64,000 nt of DNA from Calothrix sp. C42_A2020_038 (GCA_015272395.1 JACYLQ010000022.1:372001-436000); one strand, 5' to 3'. Shown: positions 28,677 through 38,553, numbered from the stretch's first letter. Program-made: numbers and translations. The notes: generated from the sequence alone by a model not told the origin.

Positions 28677-31600
28677 ATGCTGCCCATTCTAACAATTCCT
28701 GGCTATGAAATTACAGAAGTAGTTCGTGAAGGTTTGAACACAGTTATATATCGAGGTTTATCTTGCAAGCAGCAACCAGTCATTCTCAAAGTTTTAAAAG
28801 CAGAGTATCCCAGTTTAGAACAAATTACTCGCCTCAAGCACGAATATCAATTAACAGAAAACCTTGAGTTAGAGGGAGTTGTTAAAGTTTATGGATTAGA
28901 AACTTATCAAAATCGTTTAATTTTAGTTGCAGAAGACTTTGGTGGTATTTCCCTAAAAGAATTTTTAGCTAAAGAAAAATTGAAACAAGTCTCATTAATT
29001 ATCTTTCTTAATATTGCCGTACAATTAGTCAAGGGATTAGTATCACTACACAGTAATCAAATTATTCATAAAGATATCAAACCTGCCAATATTATTATTA
29101 ATCCTCAAACAGGACAGGTTAAATTAACAGACTTGAGTATTGCTAGTCGTCTTAGTCAAGAAACTGTATGTTTGATGAACCCCAACCAATTAGAGGGAAC
29201 CCTTGCATATACCTCACCTGAACAAACGGGAAGAATGAATCGCTCAGTAGATTTTCGTAGTGACTTTTACTCTTTAGGTGTCACTTTTTATGAGATGCTC
29301 ACTGGTCAGTTACCCTTTATTAGCAATGACCCCTTAGAATTAGTACATTACCATCTTGCTAAACAACCTATTCCAATTCAGGAATTAAACTCAGAAGTTC
29401 CCACAACTGTGGTGGAAATAGTAAATAAATTGATGTTAAAAAATGCTGAAGATCGTTATCAAAGTGCAACTGGTCTTTTGGCTGATTTACAGCAGTGTTT
29501 AACAGAGTTAAAACAAGGTAAAATTACTTACTTTGTACCAGGAAAATATGATCAAAATTCTCGACTATTTATCTCGCAAAAACTTTACGGACGAGATAAC
29601 CTGGTGGAAATTCTGCTCGAAGCTTTTGAGCGTATAAGTAATGGTGGTTTTGAGCTAGTGCTGGTAGGTGGTTATTCTGGTATTGGCAAAACAGCACTAA
29701 TTAACGAAATTCTTCGAGGGTTAACTCATCGGAAAGGATATTTTGCATCTGGGAAATTCGACCAATTTCAGCGTAATGTACCCCTTGCTGCTTCGATACA
29801 AGCTCATCAAGATTTGATACGTCAACTTTTGACAGAAAGCGAGGAACGTTTACAATACTGGCGAGAAAAATTTACTACTACTTTGGGCGCCAATGCTCAA
29901 CTGATTATTAATATTATCCCAGAGTTGGAGCTAATTATTGGTGCCCAACCAGGTGCTGACTCACATTCTGTGGAAAAGCATACACAAACCCCAACCCGGC
30001 AACAGATTTCGCTACAAGGTAAAGATGAGTATATTTGTTCTCCTCTCCTTGTAGAAGAGGAGTTGGGGGAGAGACTTTTAACATGCTATGAGTCAGAAAC
30101 AGCCATAGCAGAATTGGGAATAATAGAAACTGCTAAACGTCTAAACAGAACATTCCATCAGTTTTCTCAAGTTTTTCAAAGCCCCAATCATCCAGTTGTG
30201 TTTTTTATGGATGATTTACAATGGGCTGATATAGCTTCACTGCAAGCTTTACAAGCTTTTATCAGGGATTTGACTAACTGCTACTGCCTTATTATCGTTG
30301 CTTATCGTGATAACGAAGTTAGTCCTACCCATCCCTTTATGCAAACAGTAGAAGCAATTCGCCAAACTGGGGTAAAAATTAGTGAAATTACGCTCAAACC
30401 ATTAGCACTTGGTGATGTTACCCAACTAGTAGCAGATACACTGGGCGCGTCATTAGAAGATGTTACGGCTTTGGCAAGTTTGCTATTTGAGAAAACTCAA
30501 GGAAACCCTTTTTTCTTAACGCAGCTGCTCAAGTCATTGCATCAGGATAGGTTATTGTGGTTTGAGCTAGGGGAACAGAGGGAAGGTAGATGGCAGTGGG
30601 ATTTAGATAAAATTCACTTGCGTGGTGTAACTGATAATGTTGTTGAGTTGATGATTCGCAAAATTAACAACTTAGCGGCGCCAACACAAAAGATATTGCA
30701 GTTAGCTGCCTGTATTGGTAGTAAGTTTGATTTACAAACTTTAGCTACAGTTACACAACAGTCAGTAAATGAAACAGGTGAAGATTTGTGGCCAGCACTA
30801 CAAGGTGGTTTAATTGTACCAGTAGGGGATAATTACCGTTTGCCACAACTACTCGGCGCCCAAGAACTTGCCGAAGTGATGTCGCAGGGGAAAAATATTC
30901 AATACAGTTTTTTGCATGACCGAGTACAGCAAGCAGCTTATGCATTAATTACCGAAGACCAAAAACAAGCTACTCATCTTCAAATTGGAAGATTACTACT
31001 GCATCAGTTTTCTATAGTTTCATCAACTGAAGAGCTAGAAGCCAACATTTTCAATATTGTGAATCATTTGAATATTAGTGTTGAGTTACTTCTGAAATCA
31101 TCGGAAAAAACTGAATTAGCAAGACTTAATTTGATTGCAGCACAAAAAGCAAAAGCATCAGCAGCATATGATGCAGCACTTAAGTATGCCTCTATTGGTT
31201 TATCATTGCTACCGACTGAGAGTTGGCAAACCCACTACAATTTAACTTTGGCATTGTATGACAAAGTAACTGAAGCTGCGTATTTCTGTCGCGAATTTGA
31301 AAAAATGCAGAAATTTGCTGAAATCATAAAACTAAATGCTAAAAACGCCCTGGATAAAGTAACAACGTATCATATTCAGATTCTTGCTTGTATCGCTCAG
31401 AAACAATTGCCCAAATCAATTACCATCGGATTAGAGATTTTGGAATTATTAGATGTAAGCTTTTCTATTTCACCAACTGAAGCTGATATTCAGCAAGCTT
31501 TAACAGAAACAATAAGCATGATTCCACAATCCGGAATTGCATCGCTGATTGACTTACCGCTGATGACAAACTCTCAATCATTAGCAGTATTAAAAATTTT

Positions 31601-34226
31601 AGATGTGATTAGTTCAACAACTTATTTTCTCAATCCACCATTGAATGCACTTAATACTTTAGCAATGGTGAAATTGTCGATCCAGTATGGTAATACATCT
31701 CTATCCCCAGTTATCTATAGTCAATATGCTTATGTTGTTAATGCTATTTCAAATAATATTGAGTTAAATCATGAACTAGGAAATTTAGCGTTAAATTTGC
31801 TAAATCGTTTCACTGAACAAACCCATGCTTCTAAAACTTTATTTATCATAGCTACTTTTTCAACACATTGGAAATCTCATTTGAGTGAGAGTTTATCATT
31901 ATTTAACCTTGGGGGGCAAAAGGCTTCATTAGTTGGAGACTTTGAATACGGCGCCTGGAGTTATGTTTATGAATGTCGTACATCGCTTTTAATAGGTAAG
32001 CCGTTGAGTGAAGTAATACAAACTATTTCAATTTTCAAAGTAGAAATTCAGAAAAATCAACAGCAGCTTTCGTTAAATCACATAGAAATGTTAGAGCAGA
32101 TGGTTATTAACTTGATGGCAAGTAATAATCCTTGCTCTTTAATAGGTGATGTCTACAATGAGGAAAAATCAGTAGTAGGTTATTATAACATGAAAGATGG
32201 TTTTTCTATTGTAACTTTGTTTTTGTACAAGTTGACTTTAAGTTATCTGTTTGAAGAGTATAATCAAGCTATTGATAATATAAATAAATCATTAAATTAC
32301 TTAGCTGCTGCATCTGGAGTAGACATTGCTCAATTTTACTTTTATTCTTCGTTGTCATATTTAGCAGTTTACAACTCTGTGAATTTAGCGCAGCAAAATC
32401 AATATCTAGAAATAGTTGGCGCCAATCAAGAAAAAATGCAAGAATGGGCACATCATGCACCGATGAATTATTTACATAAGTTTCAATTAGTAGAAGCAGA
32501 AAAATGTCGAGTCTTGGGACAAATTCAACAAGCAATGAATTTGTATGATTTGTCAATTCAAGGAGCATCAGAAAATAATTATCTGCAAGAAGTCGCGCTT
32601 GCTAATGAGCTTGCAGCCAAATTCTATTTATCTATAGATAAGAAAAAAATTGCCAAAATTTATCTGAGTGAAGCTCATTACAAATACAACCAATGGGGAG
32701 CGAATGCTAAAGTTAAGCATTTACAGGAACGTTATCTTGATTTAGTTAGCTATAATCAAGAACAAGTAAATTTATATCCAATTATAACTACCATATCAGC
32801 GAATAAAAGTCATACAAATAGTAGTACATCAAGTAGTGGTCAAGTGTTGGATTTTGCCACAGTCATAAAAGCTTGTGAGGCAATTCAAAGCGAAATTAAT
32901 CTAGAAAACCTACCTTCTAAACTTCTGAATATTATTCTGGAAAATACTGGTGCCCAAAAAGGTTGTTTAATTTTAGAAAAAGATAATCGTCTATTTATCG
33001 AAGCAATTCAAACTAATCAAACTCAGCAAATATCAATACCTATTGAAAACTCTGAATATGTACCAATTTCTGTTATCAACTATGTTGCAAGGGTTCAAAA
33101 ATCTGTAGTTATTAATGATGCTAGTCAAGAACAAATTTACCAACATGACTATTATATTATTCTCCAAAAGCCTAAGTCAATATTATGTACACCAATTATT
33201 TGTCAGCGCCAGTTTATAGGTGTATTTTATCTAGAAAATAATTTAACGACTGATGCATTTACAACTGCAAGGTTAGAATTGTTAAAAGTACTGACCTCTC
33301 AAGCTGCAATAGCGATTAAAAATGCTCGTCTTTATCATAGTGCCCAAGAGAAATCTTATGCTTTAGAACAAGCACTACTTAAACTCCAGCAAACTCAAAC
33401 TCAACTTGTACATACAGAAAAAATATCATCATTAGGACAATTAGTCGCAGGTGTAGCACATGAAGTAAATAATCCTGTCAGCTTTATTAACGGCAATTTA
33501 TCTCACGTTAATCAGTATGTTGATGACTTAATAAACTTACTTAATTTATATCAGAAATACCTACCTGAACCACCCGATGAAATTGAACAAGAAATAGAAA
33601 CAATTGATTTAGATTACCTACTTGAAGATTTACCTAAAATGATTTCTTCAATGAAATTAGGTACGACTCGTATCAAAGAAATCATGCAGTCACTACGTAA
33701 TTTTTCTCGTAATGATGGTGATAATCAACGAGCAGTTGATATTCACGAAGGTATCGAAGCAACTTTGATGATTTTATCCCATCGACTCAAAGCAAAACCA
33801 GAACGTCCAACAATTGAAATCATCAAAAATTATGGTAGCTTACCACCTGTTAATTGTTTTCCAGGTCAACTTAATCAAGTGTTTATGAATCTTATCGCTA
33901 ATGCTATTGATGCTTTAGAAGAGTCAAATCAAGGTAAAAACTATCAAGAAATCAATAATGTTATTACCATTACAACAACAGCAATAAATGGGTGGTTAAC
34001 GATTAATATAGCTGATAATGGAATGGGAATGACCGAAGAAGTTCAACAAAAATTATTTAATGCATTCTTCACTACAAAAGCAGAAGGAAAAGGTACGGGT
34101 TTAGGACTTTCTATCAGTTACCAAATTGTAGTAGAAAAACACAACGGTAAATTATATTGCCAGTCACAACCAGGAAAGGGAACAAAGTTTTCGATTGAAA
34201 TTCCACTCGTTAGCAATGAAGTTTGA
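28677..34226 (+). CDS. HstK-type dual kinase: Ser/Thr kinase - AAA ATPase - GAF - histidine kinase
   Basis: 1849 aa from the ATG at 28677, preceded by AGGTG. An N-terminal Hanks-type kinase (residues ~8-270) has catalytic IIHKDIKPANIII; DFG is replaced by DLS (LTDLSIA) and the Gly-rich loop is degenerate. An AAA/STAND-like ATPase has Walker A GYSGIGKTA near 331 and Walker B VVFFMDDLQWAD near 507, then a long helical region to ~1380. A GAF domain spans ~1390-1550. The transmitter has GVAHEVNNP (His ~1592), NQVFMNLIANAIDAL, DNGMGM and GKGTGLGLS. Such proteins are typical of heterocystous cyanobacteria. The ATPase carries an unusual ~50-residue repeat-derived insertion at 29953-30106. The transmitter closely resembles that of the kinase at 24841. 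No receiver domain is present. Confidence 0.94.
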   Translation: MLPILTIPGYEITEVVREGLNTVIYRGLSCKQQPVILKVLKAEYPSLEQITRLKHEYQLTENLELEGVVKVYGLETYQNRLILVAEDFGGISLKEFLAKEKLKQVSLIIFLNIAVQLVKGLVSLHSNQIIHKDIKPANIIINPQTGQVKLTDLSIASRLSQETVCLMNPNQLEGTLAYTSPEQTGRMNRSVDFRSDFYSLGVTFYEMLTGQLPFISNDPLELVHYHLAKQPIPIQELNSEVPTTVVEIVNKLMLKNAEDRYQSATGLLADLQQCLTELKQGKITYFVPGKYDQNSRLFISQKLYGRDNLVEILLEAFERISNGGFELVLVGGYSGIGKTALINEILRGLTHRKGYFASGKFDQFQRNVPLAASIQAHQDLIRQLLTESEERLQYWREKFTTTLGANAQLIINIIPELELIIGAQPGADSHSVEKHTQTPTRQQISLQGKDEYICSPLLVEEELGERLLTCYESETAIAELGIIETAKRLNRTFHQFSQVFQSPNHPVVFFMDDLQWADIASLQALQAFIRDLTNCYCLIIVAYRDNEVSPTHPFMQTVEAIRQTGVKISEITLKPLALGDVTQLVADTLGASLEDVTALASLLFEKTQGNPFFLTQLLKSLHQDRLLWFELGEQREGRWQWDLDKIHLRGVTDNVVELMIRKINNLAAPTQKILQLAACIGSKFDLQTLATVTQQSVNETGEDLWPALQGGLIVPVGDNYRLPQLLGAQELAEVMSQGKNIQYSFLHDRVQQAAYALITEDQKQATHLQIGRLLLHQFSIVSSTEELEANIFNIVNHLNISVELLLKSSEKTELARLNLIAAQKAKASAAYDAALKYASIGLSLLPTESWQTHYNLTLALYDKVTEAAYFCREFEKMQKFAEIIKLNAKNALDKVTTYHIQILACIAQKQLPKSITIGLEILELLDVSFSISPTEADIQQALTETISMIPQSGIASLIDLPLMTNSQSLAVLKILDVISSTTYFLNPPLNALNTLAMVKLSIQYGNTSLSPVIYSQYAYVVNAISNNIELNHELGNLALNLLNRFTEQTHASKTLFIIATFSTHWKSHLSESLSLFNLGGQKASLVGDFEYGAWSYVYECRTSLLIGKPLSEVIQTISIFKVEIQKNQQQLSLNHIEMLEQMVINLMASNNPCSLIGDVYNEEKSVVGYYNMKDGFSIVTLFLYKLTLSYLFEEYNQAIDNINKSLNYLAAASGVDIAQFYFYSSLSYLAVYNSVNLAQQNQYLEIVGANQEKMQEWAHHAPMNYLHKFQLVEAEKCRVLGQIQQAMNLYDLSIQGASENNYLQEVALANELAAKFYLSIDKKKIAKIYLSEAHYKYNQWGANAKVKHLQERYLDLVSYNQEQVNLYPIITTISANKSHTNSSTSSSGQVLDFATVIKACEAIQSEINLENLPSKLLNIILENTGAQKGCLILEKDNRLFIEAIQTNQTQQISIPIENSEYVPISVINYVARVQKSVVINDASQEQIYQHDYYIILQKPKSILCTPIICQRQFIGVFYLENNLTTDAFTTARLELLKVLTSQAAIAIKNARLYHSAQEKSYALEQALLKLQQTQTQLVHTEKISSLGQLVAGVAHEVNNPVSFINGNLSHVNQYVDDLINLLNLYQKYLPEPPDEIEQEIETIDLDYLLEDLPKMISSMKLGTTRIKEIMQSLRNFSRNDGDNQRAVDIHEGIEATLMILSHRLKAKPERPTIEIIKNYGSLPPVNCFPGQLNQVFMNLIANAIDALEESNQGKNYQEINNVITITTTAINGWLTINIADNGMGMTEEVQQKLFNAFFTTKAEGKGTGLGLSISYQIVVEKHNGKLYCQSQPGKGTKFSIEIPLVSNEV
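29953..30106 (+). repeat. repeat-derived in-frame insertion inside the AAA domain
   Basis: In related proteins the conserved IIPELELIIGAQP is followed almost directly by an AELG...NRTFHQF-like helix. Here about 50 residues of different composition intervene. The DNA includes the hairpin CTCCTCT-N9-AGAGGAG at 30040-30062 followed by TTGGGGGAGAG, which looks like the dispersed CCCCTCTCC...GGAGAGGGG intergenic palindromes of cyanobacteria. The frame stays open. The exact ends need alignment. Confidence 0.55.
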
Positions 34227-34450
34227 GCCTAACTCAACAGACAGAAGTTTGATTTATGCGGTTTTTCGCACAAAAGTAATCTAATTTGTACGAATTTTGA
34301 CTAATTTACCCAATTATATCCCAATAGAACCCTATCTTGCATTACACCGTAAAATTTGTCAAATTCTTTAATGCTTAACATTACGAAACATGGCATTATA
34401 GATATTTTGCACCCTGCGTTTGTCCTCGCGCTTCCCCAGGATAAGAATGA

Positions 34451-35098
34451 ATGTCTCAAATTATTTGGATTGCCAGACACGCTAACCGTCTCGACTTTGT
34501 AAATCCTGATTGGTTTCTTACTGCCAAACGTCGTTATGACCCACCGTTATCAGAAGATGGGTTTATTCAAGCTCAACAACTGGCAAATCGTCTCAAAGAC
34601 GAAAAAATTCACCATATTTTCGCATCACCGTTTTTGCGAACCGTACAAACTGCACATGTAGTAGCCGAAATTCTAAATTTACCAATAAAGTTAGAAACTG
34701 GCTTGAGTGAATGGTTAAATCCTGATTGGATGGATGAAGAACCACAACTTCACCCAATTCACGAGTTAGTTCAATTTTATCCTCGTATTGACACCAGTTA
34801 CACGCCACTCATCGCTGCTAAGTATCCAGAAACACACGCGCAATGTCGTGCGCGCGCTGGACAAACAGCTAGGTGTTTGGCTGTGGAATACTCCCCTGAA
34901 AATATCCTCCTAGTAGGACATGGTGCATCGGTTAATGGTGCTGTAATGGGAATTGCTGGTGAAATGATTTATAAAGCTGAAAAAGTCAGGTTATGTAGTT
35001 TGTTTAAACTTGTTCGTCAGCACCCTGAATGGTGGATTGAACTAAAAGGAGATACATCGCACTTGACTGAAGTTGAAGAAATGGTTCGATTTAATTAG
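34451..35098 (+). CDS. histidine phosphatase superfamily protein (phosphoglycerate-mutase-like)
   Basis: 215 aa with the catalytic RHA variant of the RHG motif (IWIARHANR, His in the phospho-enzyme position), then LSEDGFIQAQQLANRL, FASPFLRTVQTAHVVAE and the second catalytic histidine in LVGHGASVNG. The insert after residue ~85 (SEWLNPDWMDEEPQ) is typical of a eukaryote-like UBASH3/TFIIH-type branch rather than true glycolytic mutase. The substrate is unknown. It precedes glucokinase by 68 bases on the same strand and might be cotranscribed. Confidence 0.88.
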   Translation: MSQIIWIARHANRLDFVNPDWFLTAKRRYDPPLSEDGFIQAQQLANRLKDEKIHHIFASPFLRTVQTAHVVAEILNLPIKLETGLSEWLNPDWMDEEPQLHPIHELVQFYPRIDTSYTPLIAAKYPETHAQCRARAGQTARCLAVEYSPENILLVGHGASVNGAVMGIAGEMIYKAEKVRLCSLFKLVRQHPEWWIELKGDTSHLTEVEEMVRFN

Positions 35099-35166
35099 TA
35101 GCAAATGGTCTGCCAGTTAAGCACTGGTGCAATTAGCCATTAACAATCACTAACTCTTTAATTACT

Positions 35167-36192
35167 ATGACTTTATTACTAGCAGGCGATATTGGTGGAA
35201 CCAAGACAATTTTACGATTGGTCGATACATCTGAAAAACCATTATTACGCACATTACACGAAGATAGTTACCGTAGTGGTGATTTTATCGATTTGGTACC
35301 TATGGTCAAGCAGTTTCTTGCTTCTGCAAATTCTGCTTCCCCGCAAAAAGCATGTTTTGGTATAGCTGGACCCGTTGTTGATGATACAGCTAAATTGACT
35401 AATTTAGCTTGGTATCTTGATTCTCGGCGCCTTAGAGAAGAACTGAATATCCCTCAAGTAACTCTAATTAACGATTTTGCTGCTGTTGGTTATGGTATTT
35501 TGGGCTTAGAACGTCAGGACTTATGTACATTACAAATTGGTAAACCTCGTAATGATGCTCCAATTGCAATTATTGGTGCTGGTACGGGTTTAGGGCAAGG
35601 TTTCTTAATTAAGCAAGGGCAACATTATTATGTATATCCTTCGGAAGGAGGACATGCTGACTTTGCTCCCAGGACAGAACTAGAGTTCCAATTATTAAAA
35701 TATTTACTCGATAAGCATGATATTCAGCGAGTTTCTGTTGAACGAGTGGTATCTGGGTTAGGTTTGGTATCGATTTACCAATTTTTGAGAGACCGCAAAA
35801 TTGCGACGGAATCTCCTGATATCGCAAAAGTGATTCGCATTTGGGAACAGGAAGCAGGTGTGCAAGAAAAAAGTGTAGACCCAGGTGCTGTTATTGGTAA
35901 AGCTGCACTGAACGGAAGTGACCGTCTATGCGAGCAAGCAATGCAGTTATTCATCGAAGCTTACGGTGCCGAAGCCGGAAACCTAGCATTAAAACTTTTA
36001 CCATACGGGGGACTATATATTGCAGGTGGTATTGCTCCTAAAATATTGCCGCTTATCGAACGCGGTAATTTTATGCTTTATTTTACTCAAAAGGGACGAA
36101 TGCGAAGCATCTTAGAAGACATACCTGTACAAGTTATTCTCAATCAACAGGTTGGACTAATTGGCGCCGCGATTTGTGCAGCTAGGTTATAG
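35167..36192 (+). CDS. glk: glucokinase
   Basis: ATP-dependent glucose 6-phosphorylation, the entry step for imported glucose and glycogen- or sucrose-derived glucose. The 341-aa protein opens with the phosphate-binding LLAGDIGGTKT, has FGIAGPVVDD, the sugar-binding NLAWYLDS and LINDFAAVGYGI (catalytic Asp), GAGTGLGQGF for adenosine binding and SEGGHADFAPR. It belongs to the GlcK/bacterial glucokinase family (PF02685 type), not to ROK proteins. Together with gap1, tal and xfp elsewhere in the window it supports sugar catabolism. Confidence 0.95.
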   Translation: MTLLLAGDIGGTKTILRLVDTSEKPLLRTLHEDSYRSGDFIDLVPMVKQFLASANSASPQKACFGIAGPVVDDTAKLTNLAWYLDSRRLREELNIPQVTLINDFAAVGYGILGLERQDLCTLQIGKPRNDAPIAIIGAGTGLGQGFLIKQGQHYYVYPSEGGHADFAPRTELEFQLLKYLLDKHDIQRVSVERVVSGLGLVSIYQFLRDRKIATESPDIAKVIRIWEQEAGVQEKSVDPGAVIGKAALNGSDRLCEQAMQLFIEAYGAEAGNLALKLLPYGGLYIAGGIAPKILPLIERGNFMLYFTQKGRMRSILEDIPVQVILNQQVGLIGAAICAARL

Positions 36193-36248
36193 CTGAGTTA
36201 TAACAGATTGGCATGTACGTGATAATAGCATCACCAAAAGCCAAATCT

Positions 36249-36905
36249 ATGACCATTAAATCTTTTACCCAACTGAAAATCAAAAATAATATTCGTGGTA
36301 TTCGGGTTCTACCATTTCTGACATCAGCTTTTCTAATATTGGCTGGATTTATAACTGTAGAAACAAGTGTAGAAGCACGTTCTTCACGTCAAACATCAGC
36401 ACCAAAACCCAATCCATCGGAAATGGAAAAGTTCCGATGGAAGGTGTTTACTCCCGAAGATGGACGGTTTAGTGTTTTAATGCCGGGTCAACCGAAGGTA
36501 ACATCCCAAACTCAAAGAACATTCATGGGAGAAATTAACCTACAGCTATTTATTGCCCAACCCCCTAAGCAAGAAGTCGCTTATGTAGTCGCGTTCAATG
36601 ACTTTCCTGACAGCTATGGACAAATGGCAGACCCCGAAGAAGTACTAAAAAATGCTCAAGAAATGGCACTAAAGACAACCAAAAGTAATCTTTTAAACCA
36701 AAAAAGCATTCGTAGTTCTAACGGGCACCCAGGACGAGAAATTGAATATATTAACTCTGGAGGCAAAATAACTAGAAACCGTTTATACTTTGCTGAAGGG
36801 CGCCTGTATCAAGTAATGGTAATTACCACAAAAAGACAGCAAAAGTTTTTAACCAAAAGTATTGCCGGGTATTTGAATTCATTCAATGTCGTTCTGAAAA
36901 AATAG
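36249..36905 (+). CDS. predicted exported protein of unknown function
   Basis: 218 aa from ATG 36249 (an ATG 36 bases earlier is possible). Basic residues precede a hydrophobic segment (about 20-40: VLPFLTSAFLILAGFITVET) with a likely cleavage site near VEARS, so it is probably periplasmic or membrane-tethered. The mature part resembles a small group of cyanobacterial secreted proteins with a WKVFTPEDGRFSVLMPGQP motif at its start, an alternating beta-rich middle (GEINLQLFIAQP, VAYVVAFNDFP) and NRLYFAEGRLYQVMV near the end. I know no function. It follows glucokinase by 56 bases. Confidence 0.75.
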   Translation: MTIKSFTQLKIKNNIRGIRVLPFLTSAFLILAGFITVETSVEARSSRQTSAPKPNPSEMEKFRWKVFTPEDGRFSVLMPGQPKVTSQTQRTFMGEINLQLFIAQPPKQEVAYVVAFNDFPDSYGQMADPEEVLKNAQEMALKTTKSNLLNQKSIRSSNGHPGREIEYINSGGKITRNRLYFAEGRLYQVMVITTKRQQKFLTKSIAGYLNSFNVVLKK

Positions 36906-36926
36906 TATTTTTCTTTTTGTTCAATA

Positions 36927-36968
36927 AAACCCGGTTAATATCGTGCTTAACATAGAATAACCGGGTTT
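36927..36968 (+). terminator. hairpin after the exported-protein gene
   Basis: Perfect 11-bp stem (AAACCCGGTTA / TAACCGGGTTT) around a 20-base loop, 22 bases past the stop codon. The loop is long for a classic terminator, but A and T runs flank the stem. Confidence 0.7.
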
Positions 36969-36999
36969 AAAATTAACTTATTAAAGTAAAAATAAAGAC

Positions 37000-37143
37000 A
37001 TGGCATCGATTTCATCAGAACAACTCCAGCAGTACCGAGCGCAGTTATGGGATTACCCTGATGCTGGCGTTCTCGCGGCACTCGATACAATTGAGAAATA
37101 CAACGGTAATCTCGAAGCTGCATTTGCAGAGTTAGCCCAATAA
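37000..37143 (+). CDS. 47-aa protein, probably a truncated gene
   Basis: The frame reads MASISSEQLQQYRAQLWDYP then DAGVLAALDTIEKYNGNLE and ends in AFAELAQ. It is helical and acidic, and resembles the UBA-like N-terminal segment (QL..YP.AL.AL..IE...GNLE.A) found at the start of longer cyanobacterial proteins. The stop lies just before the 3' end of pilT on the other strand, so the rest of the gene may be lost. There is no strong ribosome-binding site (AATAAAGAC). It may still be expressed. Confidence 0.5.
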   Translation: MASISSEQLQQYRAQLWDYPDAGVLAALDTIEKYNGNLEAAFAELAQ

Positions 37144-37239
37144 GATGGCGCCCAATTTCGGTCGTCAACTCACCTGCCATTCATCTCCAGAGCCTCCCTT
37201 CGGGTAGGTGAGAGGCTTCTATCGGTTCAAGCTAAAGTG

Positions 37240-38553
37240 TTATCGCGGTGTGTAATTATAATCGTCATAATGATCACGCCGTGTTGAATGTGATGGGTTA
37301 TACCCATCATTGCGAGCGCGGCGCCGTAAATCACCGACATCAGGAGAAGCGTTGACTGCATCTTCAACACGAATTTGCCCGGTTAGCATCAACTCACACA
37401 GTGCATGATTCATAACTTGCATACCTTCATCAGCACTATCTTCCATTAGCTGGTAAGCTTGAGCATCCTCACCCTTGAGTAAGAAATCTTGCATGGTCGG
37501 AGTGTTGAGCAAGATCTCCATCGCTGCAACTCTTCTAGCATCAGTAGTGGGAATAAGCTGCTGGGCAATAACAGCAACAAGAGAATCAACAATTTGGACT
37601 CGCATAGCTGCTTGTTCGTCGGGATTATAAATGTTTAGTAAACGGTTCATAACAGCCATCGCATTTTTAGTATGCAATGTCCCTAAGACCAAATGCCCTG
37701 TTTGAGCTGCTTTCAGAGCAGTATCAACTGTAATACGGTCGCGCATTTCTCCAATTAAAATGACATCCGGGTCTTCACGTAATACAGACCGTAGTGCGTC
37801 GTGAAACTCGTAGGTATGTAACCCGACTTCACGCTGGGTAATTAAACATTTTTCTGAAGTGTGGACATATTCTATCGGGTCTTCAATCGTGATAACATGC
37901 TTTTGCGCTGTCTCATTGAGAAAGCGAATCATTGATGCAATTGTAGTTGATTTACCTGAACCCGTTGGGCCTGTAACTAAAATTAAACCTTGTTTTTTAG
38001 TAATAATATCTTTAAGGACGGCAGGCAAACGTAAGCTATCAATTGAAGGTACTTCTAGGGTTATTAATCGTAGCACCATTGCTCCACCCGTCAATGTTTC
38101 AAAACAATTGACTCGACAGCGTAAAAAGCCAGGATAAAAAATTCCTGTATCGAGTTCTTTGCTTTCGGTAAACCGTTGTAGTTGAGATGGAGTGAGAATT
38201 TCCACTAAATAATCTTCAAAAGCTTGAGGTGTGACTATATCACCTTTGTTGTATAGCACCATCTGACCTCGAATCCGAAATCGTGGCACTTCTCCAACAC
38301 GGATATGTATATCTGAAGCTTGTTGTGCGTAAGCATCACGTACCATTTGTTGAATGGTAGCGCATTTTATTTGTGCTGTACTAATTTGTGCTTGCGGTAT
38401 TGGTGGTGGTGGAGGTAAGCAGTGCGTTGCTTTTGATTGACGCGCACGAGATACCTCTATCCTGTTATTTTCAGGGTTTTGTGCCATTGTTGCAGTTCGA
38501 GGTAGATGCTGTTGTTTGGGAGTTTGTAAGGGGGACGTTGTAGATTCGTCCAT
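37240..38553 (-). CDS. pilT: PilT/PilU-type pilus retraction ATPase
   Basis: Secretion-type hexameric ATPase that drives depolymerisation of type IV pili. It has Walker A GPTGSGKSTT, the Asp box VITIEDPIEY, Walker B DVILIGEMRD, the His box GHLVLGTLHTKNA, and the PilT-specific AIRNLIRE region is replaced here by degenerate C-terminal sequence. The protein is 437 aa with a ~60-residue Pro/Gln-rich N-terminal extension and a Tyr/Arg-rich tail, both atypical of canonical ~360-aa PilT1. It is more likely a PilT2/PilU-like paralogue. Walker A lies ~195 residues in. In cyanobacteria PilT-class motors tune phototaxis and hormogonium motility. Confidence 0.88.
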   Translation of the reverse strand: MDESTTSPLQTPKQQHLPRTATMAQNPENNRIEVSRARQSKATHCLPPPPPIPQAQISTAQIKCATIQQMVRDAYAQQASDIHIRVGEVPRFRIRGQMVLYNKGDIVTPQAFEDYLVEILTPSQLQRFTESKELDTGIFYPGFLRCRVNCFETLTGGAMVLRLITLEVPSIDSLRLPAVLKDIITKKQGLILVTGPTGSGKSTTIASMIRFLNETAQKHVITIEDPIEYVHTSEKCLITQREVGLHTYEFHDALRSVLREDPDVILIGEMRDRITVDTALKAAQTGHLVLGTLHTKNAMAVMNRLLNIYNPDEQAAMRVQIVDSLVAVIAQQLIPTTDARRVAAMEILLNTPTMQDFLLKGEDAQAYQLMEDSADEGMQVMNHALCELMLTGQIRVEDAVNASPDVGDLRRRARNDGYNPSHSTRRDHYDDYNYTPR

